From contig DFBF01000301.1 in assembly GCA_002367285.1 (NCBI GenBank), positions 14,681-37,756 of the forward strand: a DNA stretch of 23,076 bases, given 5' to 3'. A program made the translations under genes and the position numbers. The notes below the pieces were generated by a model, which was not told where the DNA came from, made no database searches, and saw only the letters and a program-made list of their open reading frames with translations. Source of the stretch: Rhodobacteraceae bacterium UBA3087. Its GTDB lineage: Bacteria; Pseudomonadota; Alphaproteobacteria; Rhodobacterales; Rhodobacteraceae. Below, piece by piece: positions 15,025-23,076 of the stretch (positions are counted from its first letter, which is position 1; every line of letters begins with the position of its first letter).

Positions 15025-15933
15025 ATGGACTATGGCACGCTGATCGACGACGAAACCTGGGCTTTCATTCACAAAACGGCGGAATTCTATCCTCCTGATG
15101 CGACAGAAATGTCCATCGCTCAGCAACGCCGTGTCTATGACGCCATGTGCCGCGCTTTCATGCAGGAGCGCCCGAGGGGCATAACAAGCAGGGATAGAGC
15201 CTATAATGGTGTTCCGGTTCGGATATATGAGACAGGCAAGCCTGATGTCACCGTGATGTTCTTCCACGGCGGCGGGTTCGTCGTCGGAGGGCTGGAGAGC
15301 CACGATGATGTTTGCGCCGAGATCTGTGCCAAGACAGGGTTTCGTGTTGTTGCCGTCGACTATCGCTTGTCCCCGGAACATCCTCATCCTGCGGCCTTCC
15401 AGGATGCATGGACTGCAACGAAATATGCGGCTCTAACGCACCCTAAGATGCTGCTTTTGTGTGGCGACAGCGCCGGGGGAAATCTGGCCGCCGCAGTTGC
15501 GCATCATGCCCGTGGCAAAATTGACATTGCCGGCCAGGTTTTGATCTATCCCGGCTTGGGGGGGGATGCGAACGCCGGGTCGTGTCTGGTGCATGCCCAT
15601 GCGCCGATGCTGACGCGTGAGGAAGTCGTCTTTTACATGGATATCCGCCAGGCCGCGCAAGGTGATCCAACTGCCGAACCGTTGTGCGACACAGATTTCG
15701 GAAATCTGCCAGCAACAGTTTCTATCACGGCGGAATGTGACCCGCTTTCGGATGACGCCCGTGACTATGCCGCCGCAATCACATCTGCAGGAGGGCTGGC
15801 GCAGTGGATCTTCGAGCCGGGTCTTGTGCACGGGTATCTGCGGGGCAGAACAACTGTTGCCCGAGCCCGTGACAGCTTCGGGCGGATCATTGCCGCTTTG
15901 ACGGATTTGGGGGCTGGTCACTGGCCCGACTGA
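15025..15933 (+). CDS. Alpha/beta hydrolase, hormone-sensitive lipase (family IV) esterase
   Basis: This is a 302-residue esterase. The oxyanion-hole motif HGGG lies at 81-84 and the nucleophile elbow GDSAG at 147-151 (Ser149). An acid in ECDPLSDD (Asp239) and a histidine in GLVHGYLR (269) complete the triad. This is the bacterial HSL family, acting on short-chain esters in the cytoplasm; the physiological substrate is unknown. It starts 9 bases after arsJ and may be read through from it, but no functional link to arsenic is evident. Confidence 0.9.
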   Translation: MDYGTLIDDETWAFIHKTAEFYPPDATEMSIAQQRRVYDAMCRAFMQERPRGITSRDRAYNGVPVRIYETGKPDVTVMFFHGGGFVVGGLESHDDVCAEICAKTGFRVVAVDYRLSPEHPHPAAFQDAWTATKYAALTHPKMLLLCGDSAGGNLAAAVAHHARGKIDIAGQVLIYPGLGGDANAGSCLVHAHAPMLTREEVVFYMDIRQAAQGDPTAEPLCDTDFGNLPATVSITAECDPLSDDARDYAAAITSAGGLAQWIFEPGLVHGYLRGRTTVARARDSFGRIIAALTDLGAGHWPD

Positions 15934-15994
15934 CCCTTTCCCCCGCGTCGCCAATCCTATAACTTGTGGGCGAATGCAAAACGCGGAGAGACCC

Positions 15995-16240
15995 ATGACC
16001 CAACGCCTTCACCTCGTCTTTGGTGGCGAGCTTGTCGATCCATCCCAAAACGTCTTCAAGGATGTCGATGCGATCGAAGTGGTCGGGATTTTCCCGGACT
16101 ATCAAAGCGCCTATGACGCCTGGAAATCCAACGCCCAGCGCACCGTCGACAACGCGCATATGCGGTTTTTTATCGCGCACCTGCACCGGCTGAGGGAAGA
16201 AGAGGCGGAAGCCTCGGCAACCGAGGAACTGGGCAACTGA
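15995..16240 (+). CDS. DUF4170 family small protein
   Basis: The protein has 81 residues from ATG 15995, preceded by GGAGAG; an in-frame ATG at 15974 lacks a ribosome site. The pattern LHLVFGGELVDP, then a VVGIFPDYQSAYDAWKS stretch and RFFIAHLHRL, fits the DUF4170 family. Such genes commonly sit just before waaA and lpxK in alphaproteobacteria, as here. Function is unknown; a role with lipid A/LPS assembly is suggested by position only. Confidence 0.8.
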   Translation: MTQRLHLVFGGELVDPSQNVFKDVDAIEVVGIFPDYQSAYDAWKSNAQRTVDNAHMRFFIAHLHRLREEEAEASATEELGN

Positions 16241-16248
16241 ACCGACCA

Positions 16249-17538
16249 ATGCGTTACGCTCCTGGCTTGCAACTGTATCTGGCGCAACAGCGTCGGCGTG
16301 GTTTGGGCTGGGCGCAAACGCAGCTTCAGACCCGCCTGTCAGCCGGTCAGGAAGACCCTGATCGTGGGGCGGAACGGCTTGGGAAAACGTCTCTAACCCG
16401 GCCTGATGGGCCATTAGTTTGGTTCCATGCCGGGGGGGAAAGCGGCGCGATGGCATTGCCCGAACTGTTTTCCCGGCTTCAGGTCGAAAGGGACGATCTG
16501 AACTTTCTGATCACCACCACCCGATACAACCCCAAGCACCGGCTGGATGCCTTGTTGCCCGGCAACACGCGGCACCAATATGCGCCCTATGATGTGCCCC
16601 AGGCGGTCGAAGCCTTTTTGGCGCACTGGAAGCCGGACATTGCGCTTTGGTCTGATCACGACCTGCACCCTGCACTGATCACAGCCACGGCTGAGGCGAA
16701 CATCCCCCAGATCATGATAGATGCCCGCATGCCGGATGACGTCCAGCATCGCTGGCGTTGGCGCCCCGGTATGGCCCGCAATCTTTTGCGGTGTTTTTCC
16801 AACATCCTGGCCGCCGACGGTCAAAGTGCGCGAAATTTTCGCCGTTTGGGGGCTGATCCTGACAAGGTTGAAGTCACGGGGTTCCTTCAGGAAGGTGGCG
16901 CGCCTTTGCCCTGTGTGCAGGGAGAAAGGGACCACATGGCGTCCGTTCTGGCCGCGCGCCCGGTTTGGTTGGCTGCCGAGGTGAGCGCCGAAGAAGAAGA
17001 AACCGTTCTGGCCGCATATCGCCAGGTCATTCGCCGCTCACATCGTTTGTTGCTGATTCTGGTCCCTGCAGACCCGGAAAGAGGCTCTATTCTTGCGGAA
17101 AACCTGCGAGACGAAGGCTGGATTGTTGCGCGCAGATCGGTGGATGACGACCCTGGACCTGAGGTTCAGATCCTGGTGGGGGATCAGGCTGGGGAAATGG
17201 GCCTGTGGTACCGTCTTGCGCCGGTCACGTTGATTGGTCAGACCTTCGACGGGGGCGAGCCGCGGAATCCTCATGAAGCGGCGGCCTTGGGGTCCGCCAT
17301 TCTGTTCGGAGCCCACCCGGCCCGGTTCGCAGAACGCTTTAACCGTTTGGCCGAAGCAGGCGCAGCCCGACGTGTCCACGATACAGCCAAACTGGCCGCC
17401 GAGGTCGAACACCTTTTGGCACCGGACAAGGCGGCGGGCATGGCGACTGCGGCGTGGGAAGTTTCGACCGCCGGGGCAGAGGTGACGGATCGTGTGACGT
17501 CGCTGATCCACACAACGCTTGATGCGCGGGGGATTTAG
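16249..17538 (+). CDS. WaaA/KdtA-like glycosyltransferase, divergent
   Basis: This 429-residue GT30-type protein lies between DUF4170 and lpxK, where the Kdo transferase of lipid A is usually found. Its overall layout is KdtA-like: an N-terminal Rossmann half, ARNFRRLGADPDKVEVTGFLQ in the middle, and GDQAGEMGLWYRLAPVTLIG followed by a GGEPRNPHEAAALG loop. Several signature residues differ. The usual HA-x-S-x-GE motif, with the catalytic glutamate, reads HAGGESG (60-66). ETEIWPN is replaced by WSDHDLHP (134-141). The GSTHxGEE segment reads AAEVSAEEEE. It may be a Kdo or other sugar transferase with altered specificity, so I leave the symbol blank. Confidence 0.75.
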   Translation: MRYAPGLQLYLAQQRRRGLGWAQTQLQTRLSAGQEDPDRGAERLGKTSLTRPDGPLVWFHAGGESGAMALPELFSRLQVERDDLNFLITTTRYNPKHRLDALLPGNTRHQYAPYDVPQAVEAFLAHWKPDIALWSDHDLHPALITATAEANIPQIMIDARMPDDVQHRWRWRPGMARNLLRCFSNILAADGQSARNFRRLGADPDKVEVTGFLQEGGAPLPCVQGERDHMASVLAARPVWLAAEVSAEEEETVLAAYRQVIRRSHRLLLILVPADPERGSILAENLRDEGWIVARRSVDDDPGPEVQILVGDQAGEMGLWYRLAPVTLIGQTFDGGEPRNPHEAAALGSAILFGAHPARFAERFNRLAEAGAARRVHDTAKLAAEVEHLLAPDKAAGMATAAWEVSTAGAEVTDRVTSLIHTTLDARGI

Positions 17539-17541
17539 GCA

Positions 17542-18534
17542 ATGCAGGCACCACGGTTCTGGTTCACCCCTCCGACGCACCCGGATTGGCGCGCACGACT
17601 TTTGGCGCCTTTGGGTGTGCTTTATGGAGCCGCAACGGCCAGGCGACTGGCGCGGGGCGACGGATACCGTGCCAGCATTCCAGTGATTTGTGTGGGCAAC
17701 ATAAATGCGGGCGGAACAGGCAAGACACCGACGGTCATCGCCTTGGCGCAGCGTCTTGTGGACCAGGGGGTTGCGGTGCATGCTGTGTCACGCGGGTTCG
17801 GTGGATCGCTCGAAGGCCCCTTGCAGGTCAGCGAACGCGACCATTCTGCCGCTCAGGTCGGGGACGAACCCCTGTTGCTGGCCGCCTTTTTGCCCACGTG
17901 GATCGCCAGGGATCGAGTGCAGGGGATCAAGGCCGCCGAAGCCGCTGGCGCACAAGCGATCCTGATGGATGATGGGTTCCAGAATCCGAGTGTTCACAAG
18001 GACTTGACCTTTGTGGTTGTTGACGCCGCCAAGGGCTTTGGCAATGGCCGCTGTCTGCCTGCGGGGCCATTGCGTGAACCCGTGAATGTGGGTCTAACAC
18101 GCGCTGATTTGTTGCTCAGCATCGGTCCGGGCCCGGCCCAATCCCAATTTGCCAAGACTTGGCCAAATGTGACCTGCCCCCATGCCACCGGTCACCTTGT
18201 GCCGCTTCAAACCGGCATGGATTGGCAGGGAATGGATGTGCTGGCCTTTGCGGGCATCGGTCACCCTGAGAAGTTCTTTGCCACGCTTACCAATCTGGGT
18301 GCGAACCTCTTGCGCAGCGAGGGGCTGTCGGATCATCAGCCTTTGACCGAAGCCTTGATGCGGCGCCTGGAACTGGAAGCTGCCACCCTTGGCGCACAGC
18401 TGGTGACGACCGAGAAAGATGCGGTGCGCTTGCCAGAGACATTCCGACGCAAGGTGCTGACTGTGCCGGTGCGGCTGGACCTGTCAGACTGGGCGCCTGT
18501 CGATGCCGAACTGGTCCGAATTGGCCTGAATTAG
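17542..18534 (+). CDS. lpxK: LpxK, tetraacyldisaccharide 4'-kinase
   Basis: This 330-residue kinase has the P-loop NAGGTGKTP at 55-63 and the DDGFQ motif at 143-147, both characteristic of LpxK. It phosphorylates the 4' position of the lipid A disaccharide at the inner membrane, the step just before Kdo addition. It starts 3 bases after the WaaA-like gene. The stop is followed by a strong hairpin. Confidence 0.95.
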   Translation: MQAPRFWFTPPTHPDWRARLLAPLGVLYGAATARRLARGDGYRASIPVICVGNINAGGTGKTPTVIALAQRLVDQGVAVHAVSRGFGGSLEGPLQVSERDHSAAQVGDEPLLLAAFLPTWIARDRVQGIKAAEAAGAQAILMDDGFQNPSVHKDLTFVVVDAAKGFGNGRCLPAGPLREPVNVGLTRADLLLSIGPGPAQSQFAKTWPNVTCPHATGHLVPLQTGMDWQGMDVLAFAGIGHPEKFFATLTNLGANLLRSEGLSDHQPLTEALMRRLELEAATLGAQLVTTEKDAVRLPETFRRKVLTVPVRLDLSDWAPVDAELVRIGLN

Positions 18535-18552
18535 ACCCTGATGTCACGTATC

Positions 18553-18576
18553 GGCACATCCCTTTGGGGATGTGCC
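18553..18576. terminator. Hairpin between convergent lpxK and CoA-transferase genes
   Basis: GGCACATCCC, a TTTG loop, and GGGATGTGCC make a perfect 10-base-pair stem with a 4-base loop, 18 bases after the lpxK stop. It lies between convergent genes and could end transcription from either side. Neither side has a long T run, so it is not a textbook intrinsic terminator. Confidence 0.65.
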
Positions 18577-18624
18577 ACGCCCAACTGGCGGCGACGCCGA
18601 AGGCGGCAACGATGGGCGGGAGGG

Positions 18625-19770
18625 TTACGCTTTGGACGCCAGCTCGGCCCGGATTTCATCCGAGTGCTCGCCCAGTTTCGGGCTGGGGCGTGTCATGGCC
18701 TGGTCGGCCCCCGAAAAGGTGAACGGCGCACGGATGGTTGGGATACCGTCCAGTTCGGTCTGCATGCCGCGGGCTTGCACGTGCGGATCGGCAAAGACTT
18801 CGCCCAGGTCGTTGATCGGCCCGGCAGGCACGCCCTTGTCTTCGCAGGCCTGCAACAGCTCGGCCTTTGTGAAGCGCGTCGTTGCCCCGGTCAGGCGTCG
18901 GGTCATTTCATCGCGGTTTGTAAGGCGGTCGGAATTGGTCAGGAATTCGGGTGCGGTCGCCATATCATCCAGGTCCAGCAGGGTGCACAGGCGTTGGTAT
19001 TGTCCATCATTGCCGGTTGCGATGATGATCCAGCCATCAGCGCAATCAAACACCTGATACGGCGTCAGGTTCTGGTGTGCGTTGCCAATGCGTTGCGGCG
19101 CGATGCCTGTGGTCAGATAATTCATCCCTTGGTTCGCCATCACCGAAGTCGCCACATCCAGCAACGCCATGTCGATATGTTGGCCTTTGCCGGTCGCGCC
19201 GCGCTGATGTACGGCGGCCAGGATTGCGGTGGTTGCGTACATGCCGGTGAAAATATCCGTCACCGCCACGCCAACCTTTTGCGGCTGTCCAACCACGTCG
19301 CCGGTCACCGACATCATGCCGGACATGCCTTGGATGATATAGTCATATCCGGCGCGGTGGGCATAAGGCCCCGTCTGTCCGAACCCGGTGATCGAACAAT
19401 AAATCAGACCCGGATTCAGCTGGGATAGAGACGCATAGTCCAGACCGTACTTGGCCAACCCACCCAGCTTGAAGTTCTCGATCACGATATCTGCGTCGGC
19501 CACCAGATCACGCACCAGGGCTTGACCTTCCTCTGACGTGAAATCCGCAGTGATCGACCGTTTGCCCCGGTTGCAGCTGTGGAAATAGCTGGCGGACCGG
19601 TCGTCTTCCCGTTCGATGAACGGCGGACCCCAGCGGCGAGTATCATCCCCCGCCGGGCTTTCCACCTTGATTACATCGGCACCCAGATCGGCCAGGGTCT
19701 GACCAGCCCAGGGACCGGCCAGAATGCGGGCAAGCTCGATAACCTTGAGCCCCTCAAGCGGTGATGTCAT
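18625..19770 (-). CDS. CaiB/BaiF (class III) CoA-transferase
   Basis: This 381-residue protein has the family N-terminus PLEGLKVIELARILAGPWAGQTLADLGADVIKVE. The segment VAVTDIFTGMYA carries the aspartate (172) that forms the acyl-anhydride in formyl-CoA transferase. The FENFKLG-like VIENFKLGGLAKYGLDY is also typical. It moves CoA between carboxylic acids in the cytoplasm; the acids cannot be told from sequence. Its ATG follows the stop of the dsbA-like gene with no gap (TAA then ATG), so it is probably translated from the same message. Confidence 0.93.
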   Translation of the reverse strand: MTSPLEGLKVIELARILAGPWAGQTLADLGADVIKVESPAGDDTRRWGPPFIEREDDRSASYFHSCNRGKRSITADFTSEEGQALVRDLVADADIVIENFKLGGLAKYGLDYASLSQLNPGLIYCSITGFGQTGPYAHRAGYDYIIQGMSGMMSVTGDVVGQPQKVGVAVTDIFTGMYATTAILAAVHQRGATGKGQHIDMALLDVATSVMANQGMNYLTTGIAPQRIGNAHQNLTPYQVFDCADGWIIIATGNDGQYQRLCTLLDLDDMATAPEFLTNSDRLTNRDEMTRRLTGATTRFTKAELLQACEDKGVPAGPINDLGEVFADPHVQARGMQTELDGIPTIRAPFTFSGADQAMTRPSPKLGEHSDEIRAELASKA

Positions 19771-20430
19771 TTACTGCCCCAGCTTTTCGTCGACGATTGC
19801 CTTCAGCTCGGCATAGGACATATTCTGGTACTTTTCACCATCAATCACCAGGGTCGGGGTGGCGTTGATTTCATCCTCAGTCCCGTTTTGTTGCCAGGCG
19901 GCGACCATGCCCTCGGCCATCGACCGATCTTCAAGGCAGGCGGTCATCTGGTCATCATTCATGCCAGCCATGCGGCCCAGCTTCTTGAGGTTTTCCAGAA
20001 CTTCCTGCGGTTCTCCCGTGCCGATCCAGTCACGTTGGCCGCCATAGATCAGGTCGTTCATCCCGTGATACCGCAGCTCTCCGCCGCAGCGTGCAATCAT
20101 GCCGGCCCACAGGCTCAGCCGGTCGAAATAAACTTCGCGGTGGATGAACTGAACCTTGCCAGTTTCAACATACTCGGTCTTCAGCTGCGACAGAACTTCC
20201 TCGTGGAAATTCGCGCAGTGCGGACAGGTATAGGACGCATATTCGACAATAGTGACGGGCGCGTTCGGATCGCCCATCGGAATATCGGGGGCCAGGACGA
20301 CATCGTCACTGGTCTGGGCCAAAGCCGGGTTCACGCCGGGCAGCGCGCCGTTGGTCTGGTTCAGGTAAATCGCCCCACCGCCTGCAACAAGCAATGCGCC
20401 AAGCGAGAGGGTAACTGTACGACGGTCCAT
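19771..20430 (-). CDS. DsbA-family thiol:disulfide oxidoreductase
   Basis: From ATG 20430 the protein has 219 residues; the longer open frame upstream is the neighbouring gene in another frame. The N-terminus MDRRTVTLSLGALLVAGGGA is a hydrophobic export signal with a twin arginine, possibly Tat-dependent. The thioredoxin fold holds CPHC at 69-72 and the cis-proline segment ATPTLVIDGEKY near the end. It acts in the periplasm in disulfide formation or exchange, and could serve cytochrome or other exported proteins. It begins 4 bases after the DUF721 gene. Confidence 0.9.
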   Translation of the reverse strand: MDRRTVTLSLGALLVAGGGAIYLNQTNGALPGVNPALAQTSDDVVLAPDIPMGDPNAPVTIVEYASYTCPHCANFHEEVLSQLKTEYVETGKVQFIHREVYFDRLSLWAGMIARCGGELRYHGMNDLIYGGQRDWIGTGEPQEVLENLKKLGRMAGMNDDQMTACLEDRSMAEGMVAAWQQNGTEDEINATPTLVIDGEKYQNMSYAELKAIVDEKLGQ

Positions 20431-20434
20431 TGGG

Positions 20435-20986
20435 TCAGCCTTTTCTGGTTTCCTGCCGAGATAAGATATTTTGTCCCAGAGCTTCAAGGGCTGCGCGCAA
20501 ACCATCGTCTTTGACGGGGGCTGCGGTGTCACGGGCCTTGGCCTGAGTTTCGGGGTTTGGTTTCGGTTTTGCCTTAGGGGCTGCGGTGAATTCGACTTGG
20601 CCTTCGGCAAATCCCGTGGGGGCGGTCTGTGTGATCCGTACACGGGCGATGGCGGTGTATCCATAGACCGCATTCACCTTGTCACGCAGCTGTTCCTTCT
20701 GCATTTCCAGCATCGGTGCCTGCGCCCCGGTGGTCAGAATGGTCAGCGTCGCGCCCAGCCCCTCGCGGCCGTATTTCACGTCCACCGGACGGGCCACCGC
20801 GGCGGTCTGGTCGCCGACGATTTCAGGCCAGTGGGTCAGCAACCGGGTCACGGCAAAACCGCGCGCCTCACCCGCCTTGCGGATGCGCGCGGTCAGAAGG
20901 GAAGCGGTCCGTTCGAACCCCCGTCTGCGCCGTTCGGGTTTTTGCACCGGACCTTTTTGCCCCGTATTGCTGGCATGTTTTTTCAT
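20435..20986 (-). CDS. DUF721 / DciA-like protein
   Basis: From ATG 20986 the protein has 183 residues (190 from ATG 21007; neither start has a strong ribosome site). The central part RLLTHWPEIVGDQTAAVARPVDVKY has the conserved W-P-E-I-V-G of the DUF721 family. DciA members of this family help load the replicative helicase. The C-terminal part is rich in alanine, lysine and proline and probably disordered. It is divergent from mutY and lies just before the dsbA-like gene, an order I recall from other Rhodobacteraceae. Confidence 0.82.
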   Translation of the reverse strand: MKKHASNTGQKGPVQKPERRRRGFERTASLLTARIRKAGEARGFAVTRLLTHWPEIVGDQTAAVARPVDVKYGREGLGATLTILTTGAQAPMLEMQKEQLRDKVNAVYGYTAIARVRITQTAPTGFAEGQVEFTAAPKAKPKPNPETQAKARDTAAPVKDDGLRAALEALGQNILSRQETRKG

Positions 20987-21011
20987 GACGCCTATTCTAT
21001 CGTTCATGGGA

Positions 21012-21026
21012 TGCTATGCCATAGCA
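21012..21026. promoter_or_regulatory. 15-base palindrome between divergent dciA-like and mutY genes
   Basis: TGCTATG-C-CATAGCA is a perfect inverted repeat with 7-base arms around one base. It lies in the 63-base space between two divergent starts, where it could serve as an operator or overlap a promoter. No regulator is known. Confidence 0.35.
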
Positions 21027-21049
21027 AAGCCGGTGAGGGGCAAAAACAA

Positions 21050-22102
21050 ATGCGTGATGAGTTAACTGCGGCGCAGAAATCTGCCGAGCTTCTGGCTTGG
21101 TACGACCGCCATGCGCGCGATATGCCGTGGCGTATTGGCCCCGCCGATCGTGCCGCTGGCGTGGTGCCCGACCCCTATGCGGTCTGGCTGTCCGAAGTGA
21201 TGTTGCAACAGACCACCGTGGCGGCCGTAAGAGCCTATTTCACCCGATTCATGTCTCTTTGGCCCACGGTTCAGGATTTGGCGAATGCGCCGGAGGACCG
21301 TGTAATGGGCGAATGGGCAGGGCTCGGATATTATGCGCGCGCCCGCAATCTGTTGAAATGCGCACGCGAGATCACGGCACGCGGTGGCTTTCCTGACACC
21401 CGCGAGGGGTTGATGGAACTGCCGGGCATCGGCCCTTATACCAGCGCCGCAATTGCCGCGATTGCCTTTGATCGGTCCGAAACCGTTGTTGATGGCAATG
21501 TTGAACGCGTCATGGCGCGAATGTTCTGTATTGAAACGCCTCTGCCTGATGCAAAACCAGAGATGAAGGATTGCGCCGCCCGTCTGACGCCCCCCGAACG
21601 GCCCGGTGATTATGCCCAGGCAGTAATGGATTTGGGGGCCACGATCTGTACGCCCAAAAGCCCCACATGTGGCATTTGTCCCTGGAGTAGAGACTGCTTG
21701 GCACGGGAAAAGGGTCTTCAGGCGACGTTGCCTGCCCGCACGCCGAAAGCGGCGAAACCGGTTCGTCTTGGCATCGCCTATCTGGCGCGCAGACCCGATG
21801 GGACCTGGTTGTTAGAGCAGCGCCCCAACAAGGGCCTTTTGGGGGGAATGCTGGGCTGGCCGGGCGCGCCTTGGGGTGACATCGCGACCGAATCTCCACC
21901 AATGCAAGCACACTGGCACGAGGTCGGCGAGGAGGTCCGCCACACCTTCACCCACTTCCACCTGCGCTTGTCGTTGCGGGTGGCCCGGGTGGCGATGGAG
22001 GCCGAGCCACAGACCGGCAGTTTTCAACCTGTGCGCCCCAGCGATCTGCCGACCGTCATGCGCAAAGCCTTTGATCTTGCCCGCAGCGTCGTGCCGCATT
22101 GA
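21050..22102 (+). CDS. mutY: MutY, A/G-specific adenine DNA glycosylase
   Basis: From ATG 21050 the protein has 350 residues; the frame is open far upstream but reads through the opposite-strand gene there. SEVMLQQTT carries the catalytic glutamate (49). LMELPGIGPYTSAA (121-134) is the helix-hairpin-helix and VVDGNVERV has the catalytic aspartate (148). Cysteines 200, 207, 210 and 216 form the C-x6-C-x2-C-x5-C iron-sulfur site. The C-terminal third is the NUDIX-like domain that recognises 8-oxoguanine. The enzyme removes adenine mispaired with 8-oxoG. Confidence 0.97.
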   Translation: MRDELTAAQKSAELLAWYDRHARDMPWRIGPADRAAGVVPDPYAVWLSEVMLQQTTVAAVRAYFTRFMSLWPTVQDLANAPEDRVMGEWAGLGYYARARNLLKCAREITARGGFPDTREGLMELPGIGPYTSAAIAAIAFDRSETVVDGNVERVMARMFCIETPLPDAKPEMKDCAARLTPPERPGDYAQAVMDLGATICTPKSPTCGICPWSRDCLAREKGLQATLPARTPKAAKPVRLGIAYLARRPDGTWLLEQRPNKGLLGGMLGWPGAPWGDIATESPPMQAHWHEVGEEVRHTFTHFHLRLSLRVARVAMEAEPQTGSFQPVRPSDLPTVMRKAFDLARSVVPH

Positions 22103-22156
22103 GGCACCGCCCCAACCGTCGTATAAGGCGCGCGGGGAAATGAAAGGATTACGCTC

Positions 22157-23076
22157 ATGGTCCCGGCGTCCACGATTGCCAAACTCAGCCACGCCGCGCC
22201 TTTTGCGTTGTCTCTGACCCTGTTGCCGCTGGTCTGGCTGGCGGCGAAATACGGCGGCTGGGCCCTGTTGCTGCCGCCGATGGGCGCATGGTGGTTGTAT
22301 ACCTTCCTGGACGCAGCCCTGGGGCGAAACACGGAAAATCCCGATCTGGATACGCCGGTCAGTTCGCTGTTCTGGTATCGCCTGATCACCATGATCTGGT
22401 TTCCAATCCAGGTTGTCCTGATCTACGGCACGATCTGGTATGTCAGCGGCGCCGATCACCTGAATGGTTGGGAAAAACTGGGCGTGTTCTTTGGCGTCGG
22501 CGTTCTGACGGGCGCCGTGGGCATCGTGTATTCCCACGAGTTGATGCACCAGTCCAACAAGCTGGAACGCTGGTTGGCCGACCTGTTGCTGGCAACCGTG
22601 CTGTATTCGCATTTCCGCACTGAACACCTGTTGGTGCATCATCCCTATGTCGGCACCCCGCGCGACGGTGTGACGGCACGATATAACGAAGGGTTTCACC
22701 GCTATTTCCTGCGGGTTGTGACGCATGGGTCGCTGTCCGCCTGGAAGGCGGAAAAGGCGATGTTGGCGCGGCGTGATCTCAGTGCATTTGACGCCGCCAA
22801 CCCGTTCTGGCGCTATGGCGCATTACAGCTTGCCGCGATGTTACTGGCGTTGATCCTGGGCGGTTGGGTCGGGCTGGGTCTGTTCATTTTCCAGGCTATC
22901 GTCGCGATCTGGCAGTTGGAGCTGACGAACTATGTCGAACACTATGGTCTGACCCGGAAATATCTGGGGGATGGAAAATACGAACACGTAAAGCCGCACC
23001 ACAGCTGGAATTCGGATCAAAAAGCGTCAAACTGGTTGCTGATCAATCTGCAACGCCATTCAGACCATCACTATAA
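22157..23076 (+). CDS. alkB: AlkB-type alkane 1-monooxygenase (partial, C-terminus missing)
   Basis: An open frame from ATG 22157 (AAAGGA 8 bases before) runs 306 codons to the window edge without a stop. Four histidine motifs of the integral-membrane di-iron hydroxylase are visible: HELMH (127-131), EHLLVHH (156-162), NYVEHYGL (258-265) and LQRHSDHHY (298-306). Hydrophobic segments near residues 12-55, 75-95 and 105-125 anchor it in the inner membrane. NYVEHYGL and LQRHSDHH are diagnostic of AlkB rather than fatty-acid desaturases. It hydroxylates the terminal carbon of alkanes with electrons from rubredoxin; no rubredoxin gene is in the window. Confidence 0.93.
   Translation, partial: MVPASTIAKLSHAAPFALSLTLLPLVWLAAKYGGWALLLPPMGAWWLYTFLDAALGRNTENPDLDTPVSSLFWYRLITMIWFPIQVVLIYGTIWYVSGADHLNGWEKLGVFFGVGVLTGAVGIVYSHELMHQSNKLERWLADLLLATVLYSHFRTEHLLVHHPYVGTPRDGVTARYNEGFHRYFLRVVTHGSLSAWKAEKAMLARRDLSAFDAANPFWRYGALQLAAMLLALILGGWVGLGLFIFQAIVAIWQLELTNYVEHYGLTRKYLGDGKYEHVKPHHSWNSDQKASNWLLINLQRHSDHHY

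Noticed and set aside
18553..18576. Hairpin considered as part of a mobile element or repeat family.
   Set aside because: There is a single copy, with no flanking direct repeats or transposase. Its place between convergent genes is better explained by transcription termination.
20471..21049. Upstream extension of mutY to 543 residues.
   Set aside because: It runs antisense through the DUF721 gene and has no MutY similarity. The known domain begins just after ATG 21050.

Overview
The window looks like chromosomal DNA of a marine-type alphaproteobacterium, most likely Rhodobacteraceae (Roseobacter-like). This rests on the GC-rich coding sequence, the DUF4170-WaaA-LpxK lipid A block, the DsbA/DUF721/MutY block and the style of the proteins. 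I have run no database search, so the taxonomy is a judgement from protein character. Oxidative Dsr genes are uncommon in this family; they have been reported from sediment Roseobacter-related bacteria.

Region 1 (1-11165, minus strand) is a sulfur-oxidation operon in the order dsrA-B-E-F-H-C-M-K-L-J-O-P. It is followed 9 bases later by a TrpD2/YbiB-like glycosyltransferase-family gene that runs off the left edge. The presence of dsrEFH and dsrL marks it as the reverse (oxidative) pathway. DsrEFH and DsrC would pass persulfide sulfur to rDsrAB, DsrL would exchange electrons with NAD, and the membrane complex DsrMKJOP would reoxidise DsrC and link it to the quinone pool. DsrJ lacks the extra cysteine expected as a haem ligand.

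Region 2 (11166-12688) is a divergent promoter region and a plus-strand three-gene operon. It encodes a TauD/TfdA-type Fe(II)/2-oxoglutarate dioxygenase and two small unrecognised proteins. This is the best candidate for undescribed biology in the window.

Region 3 (12689-15015) is an arsenate-resistance pair, an ArsJ-type GAPDH and the ArsJ MFS exporter, preceded by a candidate Pho box and with no arsR in view. Next come an HSL-family esterase and the lipid A/LPS block (DUF4170, a divergent WaaA-like protein and LpxK), all on the plus strand.

Region 4 (18535-23076) starts with a strong convergent hairpin. The minus-strand genes are dciA-like, dsbA-like and a CaiB/BaiF CoA-transferase. Divergent from them are mutY and an alkane monooxygenase (alkB) cut by the right edge. 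I saw no rRNA, tRNA, CRISPR array or insertion sequence. No stretch longer than 300 bases lacks a gene.
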